Of a stretch of DNA of 64,000 nucleotides, positions 41,501-54,700 are shown one piece after another. A program made the translations under genes and the position numbers. The stretch spans positions 29,125,804 through 29,189,803 of the forward strand of contig OY804579.1 of the NCBI GenBank assembly GCA_963680875.1, given 5' to 3'. Each line of letters opens with the position of its first letter. The first letter of the stretch is position 1. This stretch comes from Bathymodiolus brooksi. Taxonomy: Eukaryota > Mollusca > Bivalvia > Mytilida > Modiolidae. Under the pieces are notes generated by a model. The model had not been told where the DNA came from. It ran no database searches and worked only from the letters and a program-made list of their open reading frames with translations.

Positions 41501-44500
41501 TCTCCTCGGAGACCACTAATAGGTAACATGTTTCCTCTTCTCGGGGACCACTAATAAGTAATATGTTTCCTCTTCTCGGAGATCACTGAAAGGTAACATG
41601 TTTCCTCTCAGAGATCACTGCTATGTAGCATGCTTCCTCTTCTCCGAGACCACTAATAGGTAACAGGTTTCTCTCCTCGGAGACCACTGATATGTAGCAT
41701 GTTTCTTCTTTTCGGAGACCACTAATAGGTAACATATTTCCTCTTCTCGGAGACCACTAATAGGTAACATGTTTCCTCTTCTCGGAGACCACTGAAAGGT
41801 AACATGCTTCCTCTCCTCAGAGATCACTGCTATGTAGCATGCTTCCTCTTCTCCGAGACCACTGATAGGTAACATGTTTCCTCTCCTCTGAGACCACTGA
41901 TAGGTAACATGTTTCCTTTTCTCGGAGACCACTAATAGGTAACATGTTTCCTCTTCTCGGAGACCACTGAAAGGTAACATGTTTCCTCTCCTCAGAGATC
42001 ACTGCTATGTAGCATGCTTCCTCTTCTCCGAGACCACTGATAGGTAACATGTTTTCTCTCCTCGGAGCCCACTAATAGGTAACATGTTTCCTCTTCTCGG
42101 GGACCACTAATAGGTAACATGTTTCCTCTTCTCGGAGACCACTGAAAGGTAACATGTTTCCTCTCCTCAGAGATCACTGCTATGTAGCATGCTTCCTCTT
42201 CTCCGAGACCACTAATAGGTAACAGGTTTCCTCTCCTCGGAGACCACTGATATGTAGCATGTTTCCTCTTCTCGGAGACCACTAATAGGTAGCATGTTTC
42301 CTCTCCTCTGAGACCACTAATAGGTAACATGTTTCCTCTTCTAGGAGACCACTAATAGGTAACAGGTTTCCTCTCCTCTGAGACCACTGATAGGTAACAT
42401 GTTTCCTCTCATCTGAGACCACTGATAGGTAACATGTTTCCTCTTCTCGGAGACCACTAATAGGTAACATGTTTCCTCTTCTCGGAGACCACTAATAGGT
42501 AACATGTTTCCTCTTCTCGGAGACCACTGAAAGGTAACATGTTTCCTCTCCTCAGAGATCACTGCTATGTAGCATGCTTCCTCTTCTCCGAGACCACTAA
42601 TAGGTAACAGGTTTCTCTCCTCGGAGACCACTGATATGTAGCATGTTTCCTCTTCTCGGAGACCACTAATAGGTAACATGTTTCCTCTTCTCGGAGACCA
42701 CTAATAGGTAACATGTTTCCTCTTCTCCGAGATCACTAATAGGTAACATGTTTCCTCTTCTCGGAGACCACTGAAAGGTAACATGCTTCCTCTCCTCAGA
42801 GATCACTGCTATGTAGCATGCTTCCTCTTCTCCGAGACCACTGATAGGTAACATGTTTTCTCTCCTCGGAGACCACTAATAGGTAACATGTTTCCTCTTC
42901 TCGGGTACCACTAATAGGTAACATGTTTCCTCTTCTCGGAGACCACTAATAGGTAACATGTTTCCTCTTCTCGGAGACCACTGAAAGGTAACATGTTTCC
43001 TCTCCTCAGAGATCACTGCTTTTTTGTAGCATGCTTCCTCTTCTCCGAGACCACTGATAGGTAACATGTTTTCTCTCCTCGGAGACCACTAATAGGTAAC
43101 ATGTTTCCTCTTCTCGGGGACCACTAATAGGTAACATGTTTCCTCTTCTCGGAGACAACTGAAAGGTAACATGTTTCCTCTCCTCAGAGATCACTGCTAT
43201 GTAGCATGCTTCCTCTTCTCCGAGACCACTAATAGGTAACAGGTTTCTCTCCTCGGAGACCACTGATATGTAGCATGTTTCCTCTTCTCGGAGACCACTA
43301 ATAGGTAACATGTTTCCTCTCCTCAGAGATCACTGCTATGTAGCATGCTTCCTCTTCTCCGAGACCACTGATAGGTAACATGTTTCCTCTTCTCGGAGAC
43401 CACTAATAGGTAACATGTTTCCTCTTCTCGGAGACCACTAATAGGTAACATGTTTCCTCTTCTCGGAGACCACTAATAGGTAACATGTTTCCTCTTCTCG
43501 GAGACCACTGAAAGGTAACATGCTTCCTCTCCTCAGAGATCACTGCTATGTAGCATGCTTCCTCTTCTCCGAGACCACTGATAGGTAACATGTTTTCTCT
43601 CCTCGGAGCCCACTAATAGGTAACATGTTTCCTCTTCTCGGGGACCACTAATAGGTAACATGTTTCCTCTTCTCGGAGACCACTGAAAGGTAACATGTTT
43701 CCTCTCCTCAGAGATCACTGCTATGTAGCATGCTTCCTCTTCTCCGAGACCACTAATAGGTAACAGGTTTCCTCTCCTCGGAGACCACTGATATGTAGCA
43801 TGTTTCCTCTTCTCGGAGACCACTAATAGGTAACATGTTTCCTCTCCTCTGAGACCACTAATAGGTAACATGTTTCCTCTTCTAGGAGACCACTAATAGG
43901 TAACAGGTTTCCTCTCCTCTGAGACCACTGATAGGTAACATGTTTCCTCTCCTCTGAGACCACTGATAGGTAACATGTTTCCTTTTCTCGGAGACCACTA
44001 ATAGGTAACATGTTTCCTCTTCTCGGAGACCACTGAAAGGTAACATGTTTCCTCTCCTCAGAGATCACTGCTATGTAGCATGCTTCCTCTTCTCCGAGAC
44101 CACTGATAGGTAACATGTTTTCTCTCCTCGGAGACCACTAATAGGTAACATGTGTCCTCTTCTCGGGGACCACTAATAGGTAACATGTTTCCTCTTCTCG
44201 GAGATCACTGAAAGGTAACATGTTTCCTCTCCTCAGAGATCACTGCTATGTAGCATGCTTCCTCTTCTCCGAGACCACTAATAGGTAACAGGTTTCTCTC
44301 CTCGGAGACCACTGATATGTAGCATGTTTCCTCTTCTCGGAGACCACTAATAGGTAACATGTTTCCTCTTCTCGGAGATCACTAATAGGTAACATGTTTC
44401 CTCTTCTCGGAGACCACTAATAGGTAACATGTTTCCTCTTCTCGGAGACCACTGAAAGGTAACATGCTTCCTCTCCTCAGAGATCACTGCTATGTAGCAT

Positions 44501-47500
44501 GCTTCCTCTTCTCCGAGATCACTGATAGGTAACATGTTTTCTCTCCTCGGAGCCCACTAATAGGTAACATGTTTCCTCTTCTCGGGGACCACTAATAGGT
44601 AACATGTTTCCTCTTCTCGGAGACCACTGAAAGGTAACATGTTTCCTCTCAGAGATCACTGCTATGTAGCATGCTTCCTCTTCTCCGAGACCACTAATAG
44701 GTAACAGGTTTCTCTCCTCGGAGACCACTGATATGTAGCATGTTTCCTCTTCTCGGAGACCACTAATAGGTAACATATTTCCTCTTCTCGGAGACCACTA
44801 ATAGGTAACATGTTTCCTCTTCTCGGAGACCACTAATAGGTAACATGTTTCCTCTTCTCGGAGACCACTGAAAGGTAACATGCTTCCTCTCCTCAGAGAT
44901 CACTGCTATGTAGCATGCTTCCTCTTCTCCGAGACCACTGATAGGTAACATGTTTCCTCTCCTCTGAGACCACTGATAGGTAACATGTTTCCTTTTCTCG
45001 GAGACCACTAATAGGTAACATGTTTCCTCTTCTCGGAGACCACTGAAAGGTAACATGTTTCCTCTCCTCAGAGATCACTGCTATGTAGCATGCTTCCTCT
45101 TCTCCGAGACCACTGATGGGTAACATGTTTTCTCTCCTCGGAGCCCACTAATAGGTAACATGTTTCCTCTTCTCGGGGACCACTAATAGGTAACATGTTT
45201 CCTCTTCTCGGAGACCACTGAAAGGTAACATGTTTCCTCTCCTCAGAGATCACTGCTATGTAGCATGCTTCCTCTTCTCCGAGACCACTAATAGGTAACA
45301 GGTTTCCTCTCCTCGGAGACCACTGATATGTAGCATGTTTCCTCTTCTCGGAGACCACTAATAGGTAGCATGTTTCCTCTCCTCTGAGACCACTAATAGG
45401 TAACATGTTTCCTCTTCTAGGAGACCACTAATAGGTAACAGGTTTCCTCTCCTCTGAGACCACTGATAGGTAACATGTTTCCTCTCATCTGAGACCACTG
45501 ATAGGTAACATGTTTCCTCTTCTCGGAGACCACTAATAGGTAACATGTTTCCTCTTCTCGGAGACCACTAATAGGTAACATGTTTCCTCTTCTCGGAGAC
45601 CACTGAAAGGTAACATGTTTCCTCTCCTCAGAGATCACTGCTATGTAGCATGCTTCCTCTTCTCCGAGACCACTAATAGGTAACAGGTTTCTCTCCTCGG
45701 AGACCACTGATATGTAGCATGTTTCCTCTTCTCGGAGACCACTAATAGGTAACATGTTTCCTCTTCTCGGAGACCACTAATAGGTAACATGTTTCCTCTT
45801 CTCCGAGACCACTAATAGGTAACATGTTTCCTCTTCTCGGAGACCACTGAAAGGTAACATGCTTCCTCTCCTCAGAGATCACTGCTATGTAGCATGCTTC
45901 CTCTTCTCCGAGACCACTGATAGGTAACATGTTTTCTCTCCTCGGAGACCACTAATAGGTAACATGTTTCCTCTTCTCGGGTACCACTAATAGGTAACAT
46001 GTTTCCTCTTCTCGGAGACCACTAATAGGTAACATGTTTCCTCTTCTCGGAGACCACTGAAAGGTAACATGTTTCCTCTCCTCAGAGATCACTGCTTTTT
46101 TGTAGCATGCTTCCTCTTCTCCGAGACCACTGATAGGTAACATGTTTTCTCTCCTCGGAGACCACTAATAGGTAACATGTTTCCTCTTCTCGGGGACCAC
46201 TAATAGGTAACATGTTTCCTCTTCTCGGAGACAACTGAAAGGTAACATGTTTCCTCTCCTCAGAGATCACTGCTATGTAGCATGCTTCCTCTTCTCCGAG
46301 ACCACTAATAGGTAACAGGTTTCCTCTCCTCAGAGATCACTGCTATGTAGCATGCTTCCTCTTCTCCGAGACCACTGATAGGTAACATGTTTCCTCTTCT
46401 CGGAGACCACTAATAGGTAACATGTTTCCTCTTCTCGGAGACCACTAATAGGTAACATGTTTCCTCTTCTCGGAGACCACTAATAGGTAACATGTTTCCT
46501 CTTCTCGGAGACCACTGAAAGGTAACATGCTTCCTCTCCTCAGAGATCACTGCTATGTAGCATGCTTCCTCTTCTCCGAGACCACTAATAGGTAACAGGT
46601 TTCTCTCCTCGGAGACCACTGATAAGTAGCATGTTTCCTCTTCTCGGAGACCACTAATAGGTAACATGTTTCCTCTTCTCGGAGACCACTAATAGGTAAC
46701 ATGTTTCCTCTTCTCGGAGACCACTAATAGGTAACATGTTTCCTCTTCTCGGAGACCACTGAAAGGTAACATGCTTCCTCTCCTCAGAGATCACTGCTAT
46801 GTAGCATGCTTCCTCTTCTCCGAGATCACTAATAGGTAACAGGTTTCCTCTCCTCGGAGACCACTGATATGTAGCATGTTTCCTCTTCTCGGAGACCACT
46901 AATAGGTAACATGTTTCCTCTCCTCTGAGACCACTAATAGGTAACATGTTTCCTCTTCTAGGAGACCACTAATAGGTAACAGGTTTCCTCTCCTCTGAGA
47001 CCACTGATAGGTAACATGTTTCCTCTCCTCTGAGACCACTGATAGGTAACATGTTTCCTTTTCTCGGAGACCACTAATAGGTAACATGTTTCCTCTTCTC
47101 GGAGACCACTGAAAGGTAACATGTTTCCTCTCCTCAGAGATCACTGCTATGTAGCATGCTTCCTCTTCTCCGAGACCACTGATAGGTAACATGTTTTCTC
47201 TCCTCGGAGACCACTAATAGGTAACATGTGTCCTCTTCTCGGGGACCACTAATAGGTAACATGTTTCCTCTTCTCGGAGACCACTGAAAGGTAACATGTT
47301 TCCTCTCCTCAGAGATCACTGCTATGTAGCATGCTTCCTCTTCTCCGAGACCACTAATAGGTAACAGGTTTCTCTCCTCGGAGACCACTGATATGTAGCA
47401 TGTTTCCTCTTCTCGGAGACCACTAATAGGTAACATGTTTCCTCTCCTCTGAGACCACTAATAGGTAACATGTTTCCTCTTCTAGGAGACCACTAATAGG

Positions 47501-50500
47501 TAACAGGTTTCCTCTCCTCTGAGACCACTGATAGGTAACATGTTTCCTCTCCTCTGAGACCACTGATAGGTAACATGTTTCCTCTTCTCGGAGACCACTA
47601 ATAGGTAACATGTTTCCTCTTCTCGGAGACCACTAATAGGTAACATGTTTCCTCTTCTCGGAGACCACTGAAAGGTAACATGCTTCCTCTCCTCAGAGAT
47701 CACTGCTATGTAGCATGCTTCCTCTTCTCCGAGACCACTGATAGGTAACATGTTTTCTCTCCTCGGAGCCCACTAATAGGTAACATGTTTCCTCTTCTCG
47801 GGGACCACTAATAGGTAACATGTTTCCTCTTCTCGGAGACCACTGAAAGGTAACATGTTTCCTCTCCTCAGAGATCACTGCTATGTAGCATGCTTCCTCT
47901 TCTCCGAGACCACTAATAGGTAACAGGTTTCCTCTTCTCGGAGACCACTGATATGTAGCATGTTTCCTGTTCTCGGAGACCACTAATAGGTAACATGTTT
48001 CCTCTCCTCTGAGACCACTAATAGGTAACATGTTTCCTCTTCTAGGAGACCACTAATAGGTAACAGGTTTCCTCTCCTCTGAGACCACTGATAGGTAACA
48101 TGTTTCCTCTCCTCTGAGACCACTGATAGGTAACATGTTTCCTCTTCTCGGAGATCACTAATAGGCAACATGTTTCCTCTTCTCGGAGACCACTGAAAGG
48201 TAACATGTTTCCTCTCCTCAGAGATCACTGCTATGTAGCATGCTTCCTCTTCTCCGAGACCACTGATAGGTAACATGTTTTCTCTCCTCGGAGACCACTA
48301 ATAGGTAACATGTTTCCTCTTCTCGGGGACCACTAATAAGTAATATGTTTCCTCTTCTCGGAGATCACTGAAAGGTAACATGTTTCCTCTCAGAGATCAC
48401 TGCTATGTAGCATGCTTCCTCTTCTCCGAGACCACTAATAGGTAACAGGTTTCTCTCCTCGGAGACCACTGATATGTAGCATGTTTCTTCTTCTCGGAGA
48501 CCACTAATAGGTAACATATTTCCTCTTCTCGGAGACCACTAATAGGTAACATGTTTCCTCTTCTCGGAGACCACTGAAAGGTAACATGCTTCCTCTCCTC
48601 AGAGATCACTGCTATGTAGCATGCTTCCTCTTCTCCGAGACCACTGATAGGTAACATGTTTCCTCTCCTCTGAGACCACTGATAGGTAACATGTTTCCTT
48701 TTCTCGGAGACCACTAATAGGTAACATGTTTCCTCTTCTCGGAGACCACTGAAAGGTAACATGTTTCCTCTCCTCAGAGATCACTGCTATGTAGCATGCT
48801 TCCTCTTCTCCGAGACCACTGATAGGTAACATGTTTTCTCTCCTCGGAGCCCACTAATAGGTAACATGTTTCCTCTTCTCGGGGACCACTAATAGGTAAC
48901 ATGTTTCCTCTTCTCGGAGACCACTGAAAGGTAACATGTTTCCTCTCCTCAGAGATCACTGCTATGTAGCATGCTTCCTCTTCTCCGAGACCACTAATAG
49001 GTAACAGGTTTCCTCTCCTCGGAGACCACTGATATGTAGCATGTTTCCTCTTCTCGGAGACCACTAATAGGTAGCATGTTTCCTCTCCTCTGAGACCACT
49101 AATAGGTAACATGTTTCCTCTTCTAGGAGACCACTAATAGGTAACAGGTTTCCTCTCCTCTGAGACCACTGATAGGTAACATGTTTCCTCTCATCTGAGA
49201 CCACTGATAGGTAACATGTTTCCTCTTCTCGGAGACCACTAATAGGTAACATGTTTCCTCTTCTCGGAGACCACTAATAGGTAACATGTTTCCTCTTCTC
49301 GGAGACCACTGAAAGGTAACATGTTTCCTCTCCTCAGAGATCACTGCTATGTAGCATGCTTCCTCTTCTCCGAGACCACTAATAGGTAACAGGTTTCTCT
49401 CCTCGGAGACCACTGATATGTAGCATGTTTCCTCTTCTCGGAGACCACTAATAGGTAACATGTTTCCTCTTCTCGGAGACCACTAATAGGTAACATGTTT
49501 CCTCTTCTCCGAGATCACTAATAGGTAACATGTTTCCTCTTCTCGGAGACCACTGAAAGGTAACATGCTTCCTCTCCTCAGAGATCACTGCTATGTAGCA
49601 TGCTTCCTCTTCTCCGAGACCACTGATAGGTAACATGTTTTCTCTCCTCGGAGACCACTAATAGGTAACATGTTTCCTCTTCTCGGGTACCACTAATAGG
49701 TAACATGTTTCCTCTTCTCGGAGACCACTAATAGGTAACAGGTTTCCTCTTCTCGGAGACCACTGAAAGGTAACATGTTTCCTCTCCTCAGAGATCACTG
49801 CTTTTTTGTAGCATGCTTCCTCTTCTCCGAGACCACTGATAGGTAACATGTTTTCTCTCCTCGGAGACCACTAATAGGTAACATGTTTCCTCTTCTCGGG
49901 GACCACTAATAGGTAACATGTTTCCTCTTCTCGGAGACAACTGAAAGGTAACATGTTTCCTCTCCTCAGAGATCACTGCTATGTAGCATGCTTCCTCTTC
50001 TCCGAGACCACTAATAGGTAACAGGTTTCTCTCCTCGGAGACCACTGATATGTAGCATGTTTCCTCTTCTCGGAGACCACTAATAGGTAACATGTTTCCT
50101 CTCCTCAGAGATCACTGCTATGTAGCATGCTTCCTCTTCTCCGAGACCACTGATAGGTAACATGTTTCCTCTTCTCGGAGACCACTAATAGGTAACATGT
50201 TTCCTCTTCTCGGAGACCACTAATAGGTAACATGTTTCCTCTTCTCGGAGACCACTAATAGGTAACATGTTTCCTCTTCTCGGAGACCACTGAAAGGTAA
50301 CATGCTTCCTCTCCTCAGAGATCACTGCTATGTAGCATGCTTCCTCTTCTCCGAGACCACTGATAGGTAACATGTTTTCTCTCCTCGGAGCCCACTAATA
50401 GGTAACATGTTTCCTCTTCTCGGGGACCACTAATAGGTAACATGTTTCCTCTTCTCGGAGACCACTGAAAGGTAACATGTTTCCTCTCCTCAGAGATCAC

Positions 50501-53080
50501 TGCTATGTAGCATGCTTCCTCTTCTCCGAGACCACTAATAGGTAACAGGTTTCCTCTCCTCGGAGACCACTGATATGTAGCATGTTTCCTCTTCTCGGAG
50601 ACCACTAATAGGTAACATGTTTCCTCTCCTCTGAGACCACTAATAGGTAACATGTTTCCTCTTCTAGGAGACCACTAATAGGTAACAGGTTTCCTCTCCT
50701 CTGAGACCACTGATAGGTAACATGTTTCCTCTCCTCTGAGACCACTGATAGGTAACATGTTTCCTTTTCTCGGAGACCACTAATAGGTAACATGTTTCCT
50801 CTTCTCGGAGACCACTGAAAGGTAACATGTTTCCTCTCCTCAGAGATCACTGCTATGTAGCATGCTTCCTCTTCTCCGAGACCACTGATAGGTAACATGT
50901 TTTCTCTCCTCGGAGACCACTAATAGGTAACATGTGTCCTCTTCTCGGGGACCACTAATAGGTAACATGTTTCCTCTTCTCGGAGATCACTGAAAGGTAA
51001 CATGTTTCCTCTCCTCAGAGATCACTGCTATGTAGCATGCTTCCTCTTCTCCGAGACCACTAATAGGTAACAGGTTTCTCTCCTCGGAGACCACTGATAT
51101 GTAGCATGTTTCCTCTTCTCGGAGACCACTAATAGGTAACATGTTTCCTCTTCTCGGAGATCACTAATAGGTAACATGTTTCCTCTTCTCGGAGACCACT
51201 AATAGGTAACATGTTTCCTCTTCTCGGAGACCACTGAAAGGTAACATGCTTCCTCTCCTCAGAGATCACTGCTATGTAGCATGCTTCCTCTTCTCCGAGA
51301 TCACTGATAGGTAACATGTTTTCTCTCCTCGGAGCCCACTAATAGGTAACATGTTTCCTCTTCTCGGGGACCACTAATAGGTAACATGTTTCCTCTTCTC
51401 GGAGACCACTGAAAGGTAACATGTTTCCTCTCAGAGATCACTGCTATGTAGCATGCTTCCTCTTCTCCGAGACCACTAATAGGTAACAGGTTTCTCTCCT
51501 CGGAGACCACTGATATGTAGCATGTTTCCTCTTCTCGGAGACCACTAATAGGTAACATATTTCCTCTTCTCGGAGACCACTAATAGGTAACATGTTTCCT
51601 CTTCTCGGAGACCACTAATAGGTAACATGTTTCCTCTTCTCGGAGACCACTGAAAGGTAACATGCTTCCTCTCCTCAGAGATCACTGCTATGTAGCATGC
51701 TTCCTCTTCTCCGAGACCACTGATAGGTAACATGTTTCCTCTCCTCTGAGACCACTGATAGGTAACATGTTTCCTTTTCTCGGAGACCACTAATAGGTAA
51801 CATGTTTCCTCTTCTCGGAGACCACTGAAAGGTAACATGTTTCCTCTCCTCAAAGATCACTGCTATGTAGCATGCTTCCTCTTCTCCGAGACCACTGATG
51901 GGTAACATGTTTTCTCTCCTCGGAGCCCACTAATAGGTAACATGTTTCCTCTTCTCGGGGACCACTAATAGGTAACATGTTTCCTCTTCTCGGAGACCAC
52001 TGAAAGGTAACATGTTTCCTCTCCTCAGAGATCACTGCTATGTAGCATGCTTCCTCTTCTCCGAGACCACTAATAGGTAACAGGTTTCCTCTCCTCGGAG
52101 ACCACTGATATGTAGCATGTTTCCTCTTCTCGGAGACCACTAATAGGTAGCATGTTTCCTCTCCTCTGAGACCACTAATAGGTAACATGTTTCCTCTTCT
52201 AGGAGACCACTAATAGGTAACAGGTTTCCTCTCCTCTGAGACCACTGATAGGTAACATGTTTCCTCTCATCTGAGACCACTGATAGGTAACATGTTTCCT
52301 CTTCTCGGAGACCACTAATAGGTAACATGTTTCCTCTTCTCGGAGACCACTAATAGGTAACATGTTTCCTCTTCTCGGAGACCACTGAAAGGTAACATGT
52401 TTCCTCTCCTCAGAGATCACTGCTATGTAGCATGCTTCCTCTTCTCCGAGACCACTAATAGGTAACAGGTTTCTCTCCTCGGAGACCACTGATATGTAGC
52501 ATGTTTCCTCTTCTCGGAGACCACTAATAGGTAACATGTTTCCTCTTCTCGGAGACCACTAATAGGTAACATGTTTCCTCTTCTCCGAGACCACTAATAG
52601 GTAACATGTTTCCTCTTCTCGGAGACCACTGAAAGGTAACATGCTTCCTCTCCTCAGAGATCACTGCTATGTAGCATGCTTCCTCTTCTCCGAGACCACT
52701 GATAGGTAACATGTTTTCTCTCCTCGGAGACCACTAATAGGTAACATGTTTCCTCTTCTCGGGTACCACTAATAGGTAACATGTTTCCTCTTCTCGGAGA
52801 CCACTAATAGGTAACATGTTTCCTCTTCTCGGAGACCACTGAAAGGTAACATGTTTCCTCTCCTCAGAGATCACTGCTTTTTTGTAGCATGCTTCCTCTT
52901 CTCCGAGACCACTGATAGGTAACATGTTTTCTCTCCTCGGAGACCACTAATAGGTAACATGTTTCCTCTTCTCGGGGACCACTAATAGGTAACATGTTTC
53001 CTCTTCTCGGAGACAACTGAAAGGTAACATGTTTCCTCTCCTCAGAGATCACTGCTATGTAGCATGCTTCCTCTTCTCCG
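39780..53080. repeat. Higher-order duplication in the satellite, offset 6,782 bp
   Basis: From about 39780 to 46300 the order of variants recurs at 46560 to 53080. Landmarks: CTAATAAGTAATATG near 41551 and 48333, CTCGGGTACC near 42902 and 49684, and the CTGCTTTTTTG monomer at 43018 and 49800. Confidence 0.85.
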
Positions 53081-54700
53081 AGACCACTAATAGGTAACAG
53101 GTTTCTCTCCTCGGAGACCACTGATATGTAGCATGTTTCCTCTTCTCGGAGACCACTAATAGGTAACATGTTTCCTCTCCTCAGAGATCACTGCTATGTA
53201 GCATGCTTCCTCTTCTCCGAGACCACTGATAGGTAACATGTTTCCTCTTCTCGGAGACCACTAATAGGTAACATGTTTCCTCTTCTCGGAGACCACTAAT
53301 AGGTAACATGTTTCCTCTTCTCGGAGACCACTAATAGGTAACATGTTTCCTCTTCTCGGAGACCACTGAAAGGTAACATGCTTCCTCTCCTCAGAGATCA
53401 CTGCTATGTAGCATGCTTCCTCTTCTCCGAGACCACTGATAGGTAACATGTTTTCTCTCCTCGGAGCCCACTAATAGGTAACATGTTTCCTCTTCTCGGG
53501 GACCACTAATAGGTAACATGTTTCCTCTTCTCGGAGACCACTGAAAGGTAACATGTTTCCTCTCCTCAGAGATCACTGCTATGTAGCATGCTTCCTCTTC
53601 TCCGAGACCACTAATAGGTAACAGGTTTCCTCTCCTCGGAGACCACTGATATGTAGCATGTTTCCTCTTCTCGGAGACCACTAATAGGTAACATGTTTCC
53701 TCTCCTCTGAGACCACTAATAGGTAACATGTTTCCTCTTCTAGGAGACCACTAATAGGTAACAGGTTTCCTCTCCTCTGAGACCACTGATAGGTAACATG
53801 TTTCCTCTCCTCTGAGACCACTGATAGGTAACATGTTTCCTTTTCTCGGAGACCACTAATAGGTAACATGTTTCCTCTTCTCGGAGACCACTGAAAGGTA
53901 ACATGTTTCCTCTCCTCAGAGATCACTGCTATGTAGCATGCTTCCTCTTCTCCGAGACCACTGATAGGTAACATGTTTTCTCTCCTCGGAGACCACTAAT
54001 AGGTAACATGTGTCCTCTTCTCGGGGACCACTAATAGGTAACATGTTTCCTCTTCTCGGAGATCACTGAAAGGTAACATGTTTCCTCTCCTCAGAGATCA
54101 CTGCTATGTAGCATGCTTCCTCTTCTCCGAGACCACTAATAGGTAACAGGTTTCTCTCCTCGGAGACCACTGATATGTAGCATGTTTCCTCTTCTCGGAG
54201 ACCACTAATAGGTAACATGTTTCCTCTTCTCGGAGATCACTAATAGGTAACATGTTTCCTCTTCTCGGAGACCACTAATAGGTAACATGTTTCCTCTTCT
54301 CGGAGACCACTGAAAGGTAACATGCTTCCTCTCCTCAGAGATCACTGCTATGTAGCATGCTTCCTCTTCTCCGAGACCACTGATAGGTAACATGTTTTCT
54401 CTCCTCGGAGCCCACTAATAGGTAACATGTTTCCTCTTCTCGGGGACCACTAATAGGTAACATGTTTCCTCTTCTCGGAGACCACTGAAAGGTAACATGT
54501 TTCCTCTCAGAGATCACTGCTATGTAGCATGCTTCCTCTTCTCCGAGACCACTAATAGGTAACAGGTTTCTCTCCTCGGAGACCACTGATATGTAGCATG
54601 TTTCCTCTTCTCGGAGACCACTAATAGGTAACATATTTCCTCTTCTCGGAGACCACTAATAGGTAACATGTTTCCTCTTCTCGGAGACCACTAATAGGTA
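41800..54700. repeat. Nested duplications in the satellite, offset 3,076 bp
   Basis: Within and around the 6,782-bp duplication there is a shorter offset. The CTGCTTTTTTG monomer at 43018 recurs at 46094, and that at 49800 recurs at 52876, both 3,076 bp on. Neighbouring variants also line up (41992 with 45068; 48774 with 51850; 50185 with 53261). The 3,076-bp duplication therefore preceded the 6,782-bp one. Confidence 0.8.

Noticed and set aside
26342..54700. Assembly error as the sole cause of the long satellite duplications
   Set aside because: Not excluded, but paired blocks differ at scattered single bases (for example GATAGAAAAC against GATAGGTAAC, and AATGGTAAC near 35791 against AAAGGTAAC near 40506), which argues for real copies over simple artificial repeats.
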